NCBI RefSeq assembly: GCF_000820025.1
Contig: NZ_CDBI01000001.1
Location: 53,891-117,890, forward strand
Source: Aeromonas popoffii
GTDB lineage: Bacteria; Pseudomonadota; Gammaproteobacteria; Enterobacterales; Aeromonadaceae
Direction: 5' to 3'
DNA length: 64,000 nucleotides
The first letter of the stretch is position 1; each line of letters begins with the position of its first letter. The notes below the pieces were generated by a model that worked only from the letters and a program-made list of their open reading frames with translations, searched no databases and had not been told where the DNA came from. The translations under genes and the position numbers were made by a program. Shown piece after piece: positions 41,608-50,967 of this stretch.

Positions 41608-42675
41608 TCAGCGACCGTGGTACTGAGCCGACAGCTCGTGCACCGCATTGACGAACACACCTGCATGCTCCGGATCCACATCCTGATGGATGCCGTGCCC
41701 CAGGTTGAAGACGTGGCCGTTGCCGCTGCCAAAGCCCGCCAGTATGGTAGCGACCTCTTCGCGGATACGCGCTGGCGCGGCGTAGAGCATGGAAGGATCC
41801 ATGTTGCCCTGCAGTGCCACCTTGTCACCGACCCGGCGCTTGGCGTCTGCTATGTCTATGGTCCAGTCCAGCCCCAGCGCATCGCAACCGGTGGCGGCGA
41901 TCTGCTCCAGCCACTGGCCGCCGTTCTTGGTGAACAGGGTCACCGGCACGCGGCGCCCCTCATTTTCACGGATCAGGCCATCGACGATCTTGTGCATGTA
42001 CTGCAGGGAGAAATCGCGGTAATCCCGTGGGGTCAGCACGCCGCCCCAGGTGTCGAACACCATGACCGACTGGGCACCCGCCATGATCTGGGCATTGAGA
42101 TAGGCGATGACGCTGTCGGCCAGCTTGTCCAGCAGCAAGTGCAGTGTCATGGGCTCTGCATACATCATCTGCTTGATCTTGGTGAAGGCCTTGGAGCTGC
42201 CCCCCTCCACCATGTAGGTGGCCAGGGTCCAGGGGCTGCCGGAGAAGCCGATGAGCGGCACCTCGCCCTTCAGCTCGCGGCGTATGGTGCGCACCGCATT
42301 CATCACGTAGCCCAGCTCGTCTTCCGGATCCGGAATGGGCAGCGCCTGCACATCGGCCATGGATTTGATGGGACGCTCGAAGCGCGGGCCTTCGCCGTGT
42401 TCGAAGTAGAGACCCAGCCCCATGGCATCGGGCACAGTCAGGATGTCGGAGAAGAGAATGGCGGCATCGAGCGGATAGCGGCGCAGGGGCTGCAGGGTGA
42501 CTTCACAGGCCAGTTCGGCGTTGCGGCACAGGGACATGAAGTCCCCCGCGACGGCGCGGGTCGCCTTGTATTCCGGCAGATAACGGCCAGCCTGGCGCAT
42601 CATCCATACCGGGGTCATGTCCACTTCCTGGCGCAGCAGGGCACGCAGGTATCGATCGTTCTTCAGCTCTTTCAT
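41608..42675 (-). CDS. hemE: Uroporphyrinogen decarboxylase
   Basis: Decarboxylates the four acetate side chains of uroporphyrinogen III in heme synthesis. From [19 protein letters not shown] it is 355 residues, with the signature [16 protein letters not shown] and the second motif [13 protein letters not shown]. nudC lies upstream on the same strand, the usual nudC-hemE pair. The frame extends 40 codons upstream, but the start at 42675 fits the family. Confidence 0.97.
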   Translation of the reverse strand: MKELKNDRYLRALLRQEVDMTPVWMMRQAGRYLPEYKATRAVAGDFMSLCRNAELACEVTLQPLRRYPLDAAILFSDILTVPDAMGLGLYFEHGEGPRFERPIKSMADVQALPIPDPEDELGYVMNAVRTIRRELKGEVPLIGFSGSPWTLATYMVEGGSSKAFTKIKQMMYAEPMTLHLLLDKLADSVIAYLNAQIMAGAQSVMVFDTWGGVLTPRDYRDFSLQYMHKIVDGLIRENEGRRVPVTLFTKNGGQWLEQIAATGCDALGLDWTIDIADAKRRVGDKVALQGNMDPSMLYAAPARIREEVATILAGFGSGNGHVFNLGHGIHQDVDPEHAGVFVNAVHELSAQYHGR

Positions 42676-42786
42676 CCCAGTTCCTGAGTTCATATCACGC
42701 ATAAAATGGCGGATATGATACCACTTTGTGCGTGACGCGGGGCGGCCCAAACGCCCGCCATGGCGCTTCAAGTGCAAAGATGTGAA

Positions 42787-42812
42787 GGGGCGCAAACAAG
42801 CGCCCTGTTTTT
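42787..42812. terminator. Hairpin in the nudC-hemE gap
   Basis: GGGCGC/GCGCCC with a 6-base loop; on the + strand it is followed by TGTTTTTT, on the minus strand it is preceded by the matching A-run. It lies 15-35 bp after nudC and may terminate it weakly. Confidence 0.55.
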
Positions 42813-42820
42813 TATCGCCG

Positions 42821-43600
42821 TCAGTGCACTTCGCTCAGACTCTGCTCGATGAGCCGCCGCGCTATGGTGCCGTGCGGGGGCAGCCGTGGCAGCCGGTCTG
42901 CCTCAAAGAAATCGGCGGCCACCAACTCCTCATCCTGCACCCGGATCTCGCCGCTCTCATAGTCGGCGGTGAAGCCCATCATCAGGTTGTGGGGGAAGGG
43001 CCAGGGCTGGCTCGCCACGTAGCGCACGTTGTGCACCCGGATGCCACTCTCCTCAAACACCTCCCGCGCCACACACTGTTCCAGGTTTTCACCCGCCTCC
43101 ACGAAGCCGGCCAGCACGGTATACATGGGGTCATCCGCCTGATAGTGACGGCGATGGGCCGCCAGCAGGATCGCCGGCCCCTTGCGCACCGCCACTATGA
43201 TGCAGGGGGAGATGCGCGGGTAGACGACGTGACCATGCTGGCACATCTGCGCCCACTCCCCGCTCTTGGGCGCCATGGGGGCACCGCACTCGCCACAGAA
43301 GCGATGGCTGCGGCGGAAGGTAGCCAGCTGCCAGGCTCGGCCCCCAAGACGAAAGCCCTCTTCATCGCCGGCCACCATCAGTTGGCGCAGCGGCATGAGC
43401 CGACTGGTGTCGGCCTCGGCCCCCAGCGCCAGCAGATAGCAGGGCAAACCGCCCCACTCATCAAAATGCTCAAAGGTGGCGCGTTGCAGATGAGCTGGCA
43501 GGCTGGCGCGAGGGCCTTGTGGAATGCGCCCCTGTTCATCCAGCAGGACGAGGTGATCGCCCCCCAGCACGAACCAGCAGGCCTGTTCGGTTAATGGCAT
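42821..43600 (-). CDS. nudC: NAD-capped RNA hydrolase / NADH pyrophosphatase NudC
   Basis: Removes the NAD cap from RNA and hydrolyses NADH. The 259 residues contain a zinc ribbon (CGECGAP and a later Cys-His region), the Nudix box [22 protein letters not shown] and the NudC-specific SQPWPFP motif. The residue two after that motif is Asn rather than the more usual Ser. It is cotranscribed with hemE. Confidence 0.93.
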   Translation of the reverse strand: MPLTEQACWFVLGGDHLVLLDEQGRIPQGPRASLPAHLQRATFEHFDEWGGLPCYLLALGAEADTSRLMPLRQLMVAGDEEGFRLGGRAWQLATFRRSHRFCGECGAPMAPKSGEWAQMCQHGHVVYPRISPCIIVAVRKGPAILLAAHRRHYQADDPMYTVLAGFVEAGENLEQCVAREVFEESGIRVHNVRYVASQPWPFPHNLMMGFTADYESGEIRVQDEELVAADFFEADRLPRLPPHGTIARRLIEQSLSEVH

Positions 43601-43762
43601 CAGATGAACACTCTTGTTGCGATGTCAGATGAGAATGGCTTGCCCGGCATGATGCACCGGACGCGGCCCGGTGAAAAATGACGAGTCGCGACCATATTAC
43701 GACCGCTTGGGCTCGCTGGCGACCCCAAGATGGCAGCCCCGGGGGCAAGAGACGACCAATAG

Positions 43763-43786
43763 AAAGGCCGCCCGCAGGCGGCCTCA
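43763..43786 (-). terminator. Terminator of putA
   Basis: AGGCCGCC/GGCGGCCT stem with a 4-base loop at 43765-43784, followed on the minus strand by TTTC, 24-45 bp after the putA stop. Confidence 0.75.
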
Positions 43787-43807
43787 AGGTGGGGCTCTCA
43801 ATGCCGA

Positions 43808-46800
43808 TCAGGCATCGCCCATTGCCAGCAGGGAAGCGTTGCCGCCCACCGCCGTGGTGTTGATGGTGCGGGTCTTTTCGGTCACGAAGCGGCCAAGGTA
43901 GTGGGGGCCACCCGCCTTGGGACCAGTACCGGAGAGCCCTTGCCCGCCGAACGGCTGCACCCCGACCATGGCGCCGATCTGGTTGCGGTTGATGTAGACG
44001 TTACCCACGTTGATGCGGCTGGCCAGCTCCTCGGCATAGGATTCGTTGCGGCTGTGGATCCCCAGCGTCAGGCCGTAGCCGGTGCCGTTGATATCTGCGA
44101 TCACCTTGTCCAGATCCTTGGCGGCGTAGCGCACCACGTGCAAGATGGGACCGAACTGCTCCTTCACCAGCTCGCTGATGGAGCCGATTTCCAGCGCCGT
44201 CGGCTGCACGAAGTGACCCGCCAGGGTCACGGCCGGCATGGGTGCCTGGGCGATCAAGCGGGCGCGCGGGATCATGTGCCCCAGATGCGCGTCCAGCCCG
44301 GCCTTGGCGTCAGCGTCGATGACCGGGCCGACGTCGGTATTGTGCTCGGCCGGATTGCCGACTTTGAGCTCCTGCAGGGCACCGGTCAGGATCTCCAGCA
44401 CCCGCGGCGCGATTTCCTCCTGCAGGTAGAGCACCCGCAGGGCGGAGCAACGCTGACCGGCGCTCTGGAAGGCGGCGCTCACCACGTCGCGCACCACCTG
44501 CTCCGGCAGGGCAGTGGAGTCGACTATCATGGCGTTCTGGCCGCCCGTCTCGGCGATGAGCGGCAGGATGGCGCCATCACGTTGGGCCAGCGTCATGTTG
44601 ATGAGCTTGGCAGTCTCGGTGGAGCCGGTGAAGCAGACGCCACCGATGCGGGCATCCGCCGTCAGCTTGGCCCCCACGCTAGCGCCATCACCCGGCAGCA
44701 GTTGCAGCACGTCACCCGGAATACCGGCCTGATGGGCCAGGGTCACCGCCAGATGGGCGATAAGGCCGGTCTGCTCCGCCGGTTTGGCGATAACGGTATT
44801 GCCGGTGGCCAGCGCCGCAGCGATTTGACCAAGGAAGATGGCCAGCGGGAAGTTCCACGGGCTGATACAGACAAAGATGCCACGGCCCTGCAAGAACAGC
44901 TCGTTCTGCTCACCCGTGTAACCGGGCAGAAGGGTCGCCTGCCCCATCAGGCCACGGGCCTGCACCGCGTAGTAGCGGCAGAAATCCACCGCCTCGCGCA
45001 CCTCGTCGATACCGTCCTGCAGCAGCTTGCCCGCCTCGCGGGTACAGAGTGAGATGAACTGCTCGCGGTTCGCTTCCAGCAGATCTGCCAGCGTCTCCAG
45101 CGCGGCGGCGCGCTCGCTCACCGGGGTCTCGCGCCAGCGCGGGAAGGCAGCATGAGCGGAGGCCAGCGCCTGCTCCACCGCCTGCTCGTCGGCCCAGTGG
45201 ATCTTGCCGACCGTCAGGCTCACGTCCTGCGGGCTCAGCACTGTGCGGGCCTCGCTGCGCTTGAGGGTCTCCCCATCGACGATGGGACCCGCCAGCCACT
45301 GCTTGCTCTCCAGCTCTTTCAACCTGGCGAAGAAGGGACGCTGGATGGCGACGATGTTCATGTTCACGCCGCTGGAGTTTTTACGGTCCGTGAACAGGTT
45401 CACCGGCTGCGGAATACGGTCATTGGCCAGGCTGCCATAGCGCTTCAGGGTGCGCAGCGGGTGCTCGGCCAGGCTGTCCACCGGGGTGTTGGGATCCACC
45501 AGCTTGTGGACGAAGGAGGTGTTGGCCCCGTTCTCCAGCAGGCGGCGCACCAGGTAGGGCAGCAGATCCTTGTGGGCACCGACCGGCGCATAGATGCGGC
45601 AGTGCAGGCCGGGACATTCGCTGAGCACGGCGTTGTGCAGCTCCTCCCCCATGCCGTGCAGACGCTGGAATTCAAACTGGCGATCGCCGGCCATCTCCAG
45701 AATGCTGACCACGGTATTGGCGTTGTGGGTAGCAAACTGGGGGGAGATGAAGCCGCGGGTCGGCTCGCTCAGCAGGTAGCGGGCACAGGCGAGATAGGAG
45801 ATGTCGGTACCCGCCTTGCGGGTAAACAGCGGGTAACCGGGCAGACCGGCCTGCTGGGCATATTTCAGCTCGCTGTCCCAGTAGGCCCCTTTCACCAGCC
45901 GCACCGGGATCAGATCCCCCTGCTCACGGGCCAGCCCCGTCAACCAGCAGAGCACCGGCAGGGCGCGCTTGGAGTAAGCCTGCACCACCATGCCGAGTTT
46001 GCCCCAGCCGCGGTTGGCCTCGGAGCGGTAGAGCTGCTCGAAGAGATCGAGCGACAGCTCGAGGCGGTCCATCTCCTCGGCATCGATGCTGATGGCCACG
46101 TCCTTGTCACGGGCCAGACGCACCAGCCCCACCAGTCGCTCGCTCATCTCGCCGAGCACCCGCTCGCGGTTCGCCACGTCATAGCGCGGATGCAGCGCCG
46201 ACAGCTTGATGGATATGGACGGGGCCGGGCCGCCGTCGCTGATGCGCTCATTGCCGACCGCCTCGATGGCGCGCTGGTAGTCGCCGAAATACTTGTCCGC
46301 ATCGGCCAGGGTCAGGGCGGATTCCCCCAGCATGTCATAGGTGTGGGTGTACCCCTTCTCCCGGGACTTGCGGCTCGCCTTCAGGGCCTCCTTCATGTCA
46401 CGCCCAAGCACGAACTGCTTGCCCATGATCTTCATGGCGGCATACATGGCGGAGCGCACCACGGGCTCACCCAGCTTGTTGACCATGCGGCCCAGCATGT
46501 TGGCCGGATTGCCGTCCAGCTTCTTGTCGAGCTTGATGATCTTGCCGGTCAACATCAGGCCCCAGGTGGAAGCGTTGACCAGGGTGGAGTCGCTCTTGCG
46601 AAAATGGGAGGACCAGTTGGCGCCGGAGAGCTTGTCCTTGATCAGGGCGTCGGCGGTCTCGGCATCGGGAATGCGCAACAATGCCTCGGCCAGGCACATC
46701 AGTATGATCCCCTCCTGCGTATCCAGGCTGTACTCCTGCAGGAAGGCGTCGATGCCATCGCCCGATCCACTCTCCTTGCGTACCTTGGTCACCAGGGTAC

Positions 46801-46972
46801 GGGCGCGCTGGGTCACCCGCTCCAGCGAGGCACCATCCCCCGGCAACATGGCAGAGAGCTCCGCCAGATAGGCATTCTCATCCACCACGTAATTCTGGGT
46901 AATGGCTTCGCGCAGGGCGGCCAGATCGGAGGGAAGGTAGTCAGCAGCAAGAACTTGAGTGGCTTTGAACAT
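43808..46972 (-). CDS. putA: Bifunctional proline dehydrogenase / pyrroline-5-carboxylate dehydrogenase
   Basis: Oxidises proline to glutamate in two steps. The 1054 residues contain an N-terminal arm, a PRODH barrel (VRLVKGAYWD region) and a P5CDH domain with catalytic Cys in GQRCSALRV and the GSTETAK region. The N-terminus (MFKATQVLAADYLPSDL) has no ribbon-helix-helix DNA-binding domain, and the protein is about 260 residues shorter than E. coli PutA. It therefore cannot self-repress, and a separate regulator is expected. Confidence 0.95.
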   Translation of the reverse strand: MFKATQVLAADYLPSDLAALREAITQNYVVDENAYLAELSAMLPGDGASLERVTQRARTLVTKVRKESGSGDGIDAFLQEYSLDTQEGIILMCLAEALLRIPDAETADALIKDKLSGANWSSHFRKSDSTLVNASTWGLMLTGKIIKLDKKLDGNPANMLGRMVNKLGEPVVRSAMYAAMKIMGKQFVLGRDMKEALKASRKSREKGYTHTYDMLGESALTLADADKYFGDYQRAIEAVGNERISDGGPAPSISIKLSALHPRYDVANRERVLGEMSERLVGLVRLARDKDVAISIDAEEMDRLELSLDLFEQLYRSEANRGWGKLGMVVQAYSKRALPVLCWLTGLAREQGDLIPVRLVKGAYWDSELKYAQQAGLPGYPLFTRKAGTDISYLACARYLLSEPTRGFISPQFATHNANTVVSILEMAGDRQFEFQRLHGMGEELHNAVLSECPGLHCRIYAPVGAHKDLLPYLVRRLLENGANTSFVHKLVDPNTPVDSLAEHPLRTLKRYGSLANDRIPQPVNLFTDRKNSSGVNMNIVAIQRPFFARLKELESKQWLAGPIVDGETLKRSEARTVLSPQDVSLTVGKIHWADEQAVEQALASAHAAFPRWRETPVSERAAALETLADLLEANREQFISLCTREAGKLLQDGIDEVREAVDFCRYYAVQARGLMGQATLLPGYTGEQNELFLQGRGIFVCISPWNFPLAIFLGQIAAALATGNTVIAKPAEQTGLIAHLAVTLAHQAGIPGDVLQLLPGDGASVGAKLTADARIGGVCFTGSTETAKLINMTLAQRDGAILPLIAETGGQNAMIVDSTALPEQVVRDVVSAAFQSAGQRCSALRVLYLQEEIAPRVLEILTGALQELKVGNPAEHNTDVGPVIDADAKAGLDAHLGHMIPRARLIAQAPMPAVTLAGHFVQPTALEIGSISELVKEQFGPILHVVRYAAKDLDKVIADINGTGYGLTLGIHSRNESYAEELASRINVGNVYINRNQIGAMVGVQPFGGQGLSGTGPKAGGPHYLGRFVTEKTRTINTTAVGGNASLLAMGDA

Positions 46973-47039
46973 ATGGGGTCTTCCTGTACGCCCGCAGGCT
47001 ATGTCGACGAAGGCGGCCGTGCCGCCGAAACGCCGACAA

Positions 47040-47047
47040 TGTATACA
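47040..47047. promoter_or_regulatory. TGTATACA palindrome upstream of putA (proximal site)
   Basis: Part of ATTGTATACAT on the minus strand, 68 bp before the putA ATG. It resembles GntR-type operators and pairs with a second site at 47167-47176. Confidence 0.5.
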
Positions 47048-47166
47048 ATATCAACCGATAGATGAAATGAAATTGTTGCCTAACATTAACAAATATCGCT
47101 AATTGGCTCATTTGGCGCACATTAAAGCCGAGGGGTTGGCGAGGCTGGTAATTTCACTGCCTTATT

Positions 47167-47176
47167 TTGTATACAA
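47167..47176. promoter_or_regulatory. TTGTATACAA palindrome upstream of putA (distal site)
   Basis: A perfect 10-bp palindrome within AAATTGTATACAAAAT, 127 bp from the proximal site, with a further half-site TTTATACAG next to it. A GntR- or FadR-like repressor or activator of putA is the simplest reading. The rest of the 327-bp putA-ygiM gap holds the ygiM terminator and stub. Confidence 0.5.
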
Positions 47177-47187
47177 TTTTATACAGG

Positions 47188-47220
47188 GCAAAAAAGAAGG
47201 TCGCTATTGCGACCCTTCTT
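47188..47220 (-). terminator. Terminator of the ygiM-like gene
   Basis: AAGAAGG(G)TCGC/GCGACCTTCTT stem with a 4-base loop and one bulge, followed on the minus strand by TTTTTTG. It is separated from the gene's stop by the 3' stub. Confidence 0.75.
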
Positions 47221-47237
47221 CATCCGACCGACAGAAA

Positions 47238-47299
47238 CGGTCCGTTTGTCCTGCTTCACCACGGCTGCCACGACAGGGCAGAACCTGGGTAGCAGCATA
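47238..47299 (-). pseudogene. Diverged second copy of the ygiM 3' end
   Basis: The 62 bp after the intact stop repeat the last roughly 19 codons. On the + strand the two copies begin TTC-A/G-CCACG and run through GGGCAG to AGCA, with about 36 of 44 aligned bases equal. The stub has a 2-base insertion and has lost the stop (CGG in place of TGA). The frame reads LP-C-R-G-SRGE against LPRRRSRGE. It lies between the intact stop and the native terminator. Confidence 0.75.
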
Positions 47300-47905
47300 T
47301 CAGTTCATCCAGCGTTCGCCACGACTGCGACGACGGGGCAGCATGGGGAGCAATATGCCGAGCAATATGCCGCCACCCACCATGGCACCACCGCGGATGA
47401 ACCAGTCCATCTGCATGTCGTGCTCCTGGTTGTCATAGCTCTGGGTCAGGGCGTCGTTCTGCTCCTTTAGATTCCCCATCTCCTCGCTCTGGCTGGCGAG
47501 CTGGGTCTTCAGGCTGGCGATCTCCTTGCTCTGCTCGGCGATCTGACCATCCTTCTCGGTGAAGCGCTGCTCATTGTCACCGTTGAGGTTTTGCAGGCGA
47601 GCCTTGAGCTCTTCCAGCTCTTTCTGAGCCTGAGGCAGGCGCTCGCGCAGGCTGATCTCGCTCTGCAGCTCGCTGTTCTTGATCCAGCCATCGCGGCCAC
47701 GACCGTCCACCACCTGGGTAAAGCCGGCCTCGTTGTTCACCGCCTTGACTTCGAGCGGTTCACCCGCCTTGACGCTGCCGAGGATCCGGTACTGGGTACC
47801 CGGACCGTTGTGGATAAAGGTAGAGATGTTGTCTGAGACATAACGGGTATCGGCCAGTGCCTGTTGGGCACATAAGCAGATCAGGATCCCGAGAAGGGCG
47901 CGCAT
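47300..47905 (-). CDS. YgiM-like SH3-domain membrane protein (TIGR04211 family)
   Basis: A 201-residue protein with a signal peptide (about 1-18, ending ALA), a bacterial SH3 domain (about 19-85, TRYVSDNISTFIHNGPG...), a long coiled coil (about 88-165) and one C-terminal transmembrane helix (about 168-190), ending LPRRRSRGERWMN. This order is that of YgiM/TIGR04211 proteins, of unclear role in the envelope. A degenerate copy of its 3' end follows. Confidence 0.85.
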   Translation of the reverse strand: MRALLGILICLCAQQALADTRYVSDNISTFIHNGPGTQYRILGSVKAGEPLEVKAVNNEAGFTQVVDGRGRDGWIKNSELQSEISLRERLPQAQKELEELKARLQNLNGDNEQRFTEKDGQIAEQSKEIASLKTQLASQSEEMGNLKEQNDALTQSYDNQEHDMQMDWFIRGGAMVGGGILLGILLPMLPRRRSRGERWMN

Positions 47906-48058
47906 GGTCGATCGATTCTCTTCATTTGGTTAGATGACTGGCCGAATGTTAAGCCTCCTGCGGGTCAAAGGACAAGCAAAGAAAAACGCCTCCCCCCGAG
48001 CTGAGAGCTGGCTCGCAACTTGTCCCCTCCCCCATGCGACCATTCCAGACGCCGGAGG

Positions 48059-48811
48059 CTACTTCTGTTTCAGCGCCTTCACCTCGGCGGACAAGGCGCG
48101 CAGCTCCTGCAGCAGCAGCTCATGCTGGGCACTCTGGTGATGCCGCCACTTCTCCAGTTCGTCATCCCTCCGTCCCGGCTGCAGAAACAGGCTGGCCATG
48201 AAGCCACTGATGGCACCGAACAGACCGACCCCGAACAGGATCAGCAGACTGGCGACGAAGCGTCCCTGCTCCGTCTTGGGCACCAGATCGCCATAACCCA
48301 CGGTAGAGAGTGTCACCAGGGTCCACCAAAAGGCGTCGTAAGGGGTCTGTATCAGGCTGCCGGGCTGACCCGATTCGATCAGATATATGACGCCCGACCC
48401 CATCCCCAGCAGCAGGAAAAACAGAAACAGGATCCCCGAGAGGGTGGTCTCGTTGCGTTCGCGGCGGAACATGCCGAGCAGATCCGGCTGCTTGCGCAAC
48501 AGCTGATAGACCCGCCACAACTGGATCAAGCGCGCCCAGCGTAGCTGTTCCACCATGGGCAGACTGCCCGGCAGATAGAACCAGTTCGCCTTGAAAAAGG
48601 CCATCTTGTCGCTGGCTCGCACCCAGCCATAAGCGAAGTGGGCGAGGAAGAAATAGCAGATCAGACTGTCGACGTCATAGAAGAGCTGCAGTGTCTGGGA
48701 GGGCCACTCCGAGTAGCCCCACCAGCGGGCGCAGACCAGCGCAACGGAGATCACCGACAGAAACGCCATCAGCAGATCCATGGCGCGCAGGTGAGTTAAG
48801 TGATGTCGCAT
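48059..48811 (-). CDS. Potassium-channel-like ion transport protein
   Basis: A 250-residue membrane protein of the voltage-gated ion-channel type. It has several N-terminal helices, an amphipathic Arg-rich segment (LRWARLIQLWRVYQLLRK) like an S4 sensor, and a pore loop with the potassium selectivity filter TVGYGD. The C-terminus is a short coiled coil. I start at MRHHLTHLRAMD; the frame extends 23 codons upstream. It is divergent from the chemoreceptor gene. Confidence 0.88.
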   Translation of the reverse strand: MRHHLTHLRAMDLLMAFLSVISVALVCARWWGYSEWPSQTLQLFYDVDSLICYFFLAHFAYGWVRASDKMAFFKANWFYLPGSLPMVEQLRWARLIQLWRVYQLLRKQPDLLGMFRRERNETTLSGILFLFFLLLGMGSGVIYLIESGQPGSLIQTPYDAFWWTLVTLSTVGYGDLVPKTEQGRFVASLLILFGVGLFGAISGFMASLFLQPGRRDDELEKWRHHQSAQHELLLQELRALSAEVKALKQK

Positions 48812-48913
48812 ACATTTTCCGACTTTAGGCACAGTACAAATGAATAAAAGAGAAGATAATGCCGATAGTCCTGAGGGCAAAGGAAAAAACGGCTTTTAAA
48901 AAGGAGAATGGCA

Positions 48914-50164
48914 ATGCAGTTAAACCTGCTGGAGAAAAGAATGAGCAACATCCGGCTGATACCCAAAGTGGTACTGCTCATGGTGTTCAGTACTGTGTTG
49001 TTGCTCATCAAGCTCTGGTTTGACGCCAGCATTCTGGAAACCACCCTGCTGAGCGAGGGCATAGATGCCGACAAGGCCAATGCCATTGCCGATCGCCTGC
49101 TCTGGACCGGGGTGATGGAAACCGCCGTGATGGGGGTCATCTTCGTGGTACTGCTGCTAACCGGCTCCCGTCTCATGGTCAAGCAGGTGCACTACCTGGT
49201 GGGCCTGCTGGAACGCTTCGCCCGCAAGGATCTGAGCCACAAGGTGCTGCTCAAGTCCCGCGACGAGTTCGGCGACATCGCCAAGGCGGTGGCTCACTCG
49301 CAGGAAAACCTCAAGCAGGTATTCGGCACCCAGCGCGTCGCTTGCAAGGAGCTCAACGACATCGCCTCCCAGGTCACCCTTTGCATGGAAGAGGCCAACG
49401 AGGCCATCAGCGAGGAGTTCACCCAGATAGAACAGCTGGCCAGCGCCATGAGCCAGATGGTGAGCGCCATTCGCGAGGTGGCCGCCCACGCGGAGCAGGC
49501 CTCCCACGCCACCGCCGACACCAGCCTGCTGGCCGAAGAGGGCAGCCGCTGCGTGGCGGCTACCGTCAGCACCATAGATACCCTCTCCGGCAACATCCAG
49601 CGCTCCGCCACCGTGGTCAATGAGGTGGAGCAGGGAGTCGAACAGATTGGATCCGTCGTGGATACCATTCGCGGCATCTCGGAGCAGACCAACCTGCTGG
49701 CGCTCAATGCCGCCATCGAGGCTGCCCGCGCCGGTGAGGCGGGTCGCGGCTTTGCCGTGGTGGCGTCAGAGGTACGCGAGCTGGCGAACCGGGCCCAGGC
49801 CGCCACCGTCGAGATCCAGAAGATGATCGAACAGTTGCAGGGCAATGCCCGTCAGGCTGCCGAGCTGATGGCCAAGAGCGTGCAACAGGCCGACAAGGGG
49901 GTGGAGCAGGTGACCCAGGCCGGTGATCAGCTCGCCACCATAGTGCTGCGGGTACAGGGGGTAGCCGACATGAACCGCCACATCGCCGCCGCCTCCGAGC
50001 AGCAGAGCTCGGTGGCCGAAGAGATGAGCGGCAACCTGGAGCAAGTCAAGCAGGTGGTGGAAGGATCCGTGGTCGTCCTGCGGGAGCTGCAGGAAGCCTC
50101 CGAGCTGGTGGAACACCATAGCCAGACCCTGGATACCCATATCCAGGCTTTCAAACTGGCCTGA
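48914..50164 (+). CDS. Methyl-accepting chemotaxis protein with a minimal periplasmic domain
   Basis: A 416-residue receptor from ATG 48914 (a GGAG lies 7 bases upstream; 48908 is also possible). It has two transmembrane helices (about 18-40 and 67-88) with only about 30 residues between them, then HAMP and a signalling domain with the hairpin [19 protein letters not shown]. With so small a periplasmic part it probably senses membrane or cytoplasmic state. It ends IQAFKLA; a second copy of this end follows. Confidence 0.92.
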   Translation: MQLNLLEKRMSNIRLIPKVVLLMVFSTVLLLIKLWFDASILETTLLSEGIDADKANAIADRLLWTGVMETAVMGVIFVVLLLTGSRLMVKQVHYLVGLLERFARKDLSHKVLLKSRDEFGDIAKAVAHSQENLKQVFGTQRVACKELNDIASQVTLCMEEANEAISEEFTQIEQLASAMSQMVSAIREVAAHAEQASHATADTSLLAEEGSRCVAATVSTIDTLSGNIQRSATVVNEVEQGVEQIGSVVDTIRGISEQTNLLALNAAIEAARAGEAGRGFAVVASEVRELANRAQAATVEIQKMIEQLQGNARQAAELMAKSVQQADKGVEQVTQAGDQLATIVLRVQGVADMNRHIAAASEQQSSVAEEMSGNLEQVKQVVEGSVVVLRELQEASELVEHHSQTLDTHIQAFKLA

Positions 50165-50190
50165 CGGGCATTACCTCGCAGACCGGATAC

Positions 50191-50259
50191 AGGAGCAAAC
50201 GGCTCATCACCGCCAGACCCTGGACAGTACTCATCATCCAGGCTTTCAAACTGGCCTGA
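50191..50259 (+). pseudogene. Diverged second copy of the chemoreceptor 3' end
   Basis: About 69 bp downstream of the intact stop repeat the last codons. HH-R-QTLD of the stub matches HH-S-QTLD of the gene, 4 inserted bases follow, and then 24 bases encoding IQAFKLA plus the stop are identical. Further upstream the match weakens. It lies directly before the native terminator (50282-50301). Confidence 0.8.
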
Positions 50260-50281
50260 GACCGCGATTTGAGTAAACTGG

Positions 50282-50305
50282 AAGGCCCCGCGAGGGGCCT
50301 TTCTT
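50282..50305 (+). terminator. Terminator of the chemoreceptor gene
   Basis: AAGGCCCC/GGGGCCTT with a 3-base loop at 50282-50301, followed by TCTTATT. It overlaps the leader of the GNAT gene. Confidence 0.82.
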
Positions 50306-50330
50306 ATTCATGTCACGGCAAGGAGCCTGG

Positions 50331-50777
50331 ATGCAGCACCCACAAGATCACTCCCAACTGGAGATCAGCGACGACAAGGGACGGCTCGACGTGCCCTTGA
50401 TCCACCAATTTTTGTCCAAGGAGGCCTATTGGTGCCTCGGTATTCCACAGGCGACGGTACAGAGAGCCATCAACCACTCTCTCTGTTTCGGTGGCTACGT
50501 GGCAGGTCAGCAGGTGGCATTCGCCCGAGTCATCACCGACAAGGCCACCTTCGGCTATCTGGCGGATCTATTCGTGCTGCCCGCCCATCGTGGCCGGGGC
50601 CACAGCAAGACGCTGATGGCGGCTATCCTGGCTCACCCGCAATTGCAGGGGCTGCGGCGCCTCAGCCTGGCTACGTCGGATGCTCACGGCCTCTATGCCG
50701 GTTTTGGCTTCGTGCCGCCGCGCAAACCGGCCAGCCTGATGGAAAAGTACGATCCCGAGATCTATCAGCGATCCTGA
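50331..50777 (+). CDS. GNAT-family N-acetyltransferase
   Basis: From MQHPQDHSQLEISDD it is 148 residues; an AAGGAG lies 5 bases before this ATG, while the ATG at 50310 has none. The acetyl-CoA motif A is HRGRGHSKTLM (about 90-100). It resembles the small single-domain GNATs with a YDPEIYQ tail. Substrate unknown. It lies between the chemoreceptor terminator and glnE. Confidence 0.85.
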   Translation: MQHPQDHSQLEISDDKGRLDVPLIHQFLSKEAYWCLGIPQATVQRAINHSLCFGGYVAGQQVAFARVITDKATFGYLADLFVLPAHRGRGHSKTLMAAILAHPQLQGLRRLSLATSDAHGLYAGFGFVPPRKPASLMEKYDPEIYQRS

Positions 50778-50812
50778 CCAGAGATCGCAGCGCTCGCCGG
50801 TTCATGCCGTAC

Positions 50813-50836
50813 ACCCCTGCGCTGTGGCGCAGGGGT
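50813..50836 (+). terminator. 10-bp hairpin between the GNAT gene and glnE
   Basis: ACCCCTGCGC/GCGCAGGGGT with a 4-base loop is a perfect stem 36 bp after the GNAT stop. No T-run follows. Confidence 0.5.
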
Positions 50837-50967
50837 GAGACTGTGCACGGTGAGGGTACCTGCGACCAGCTCGCCCATCGCACTGTGCCGAGCCGCTCGA
50901 CAGTGCTAGATTGGCTGCCAGCATTTTCATTCACCCTGCAGACCCGTTAACCACAAGGACGGCAATC

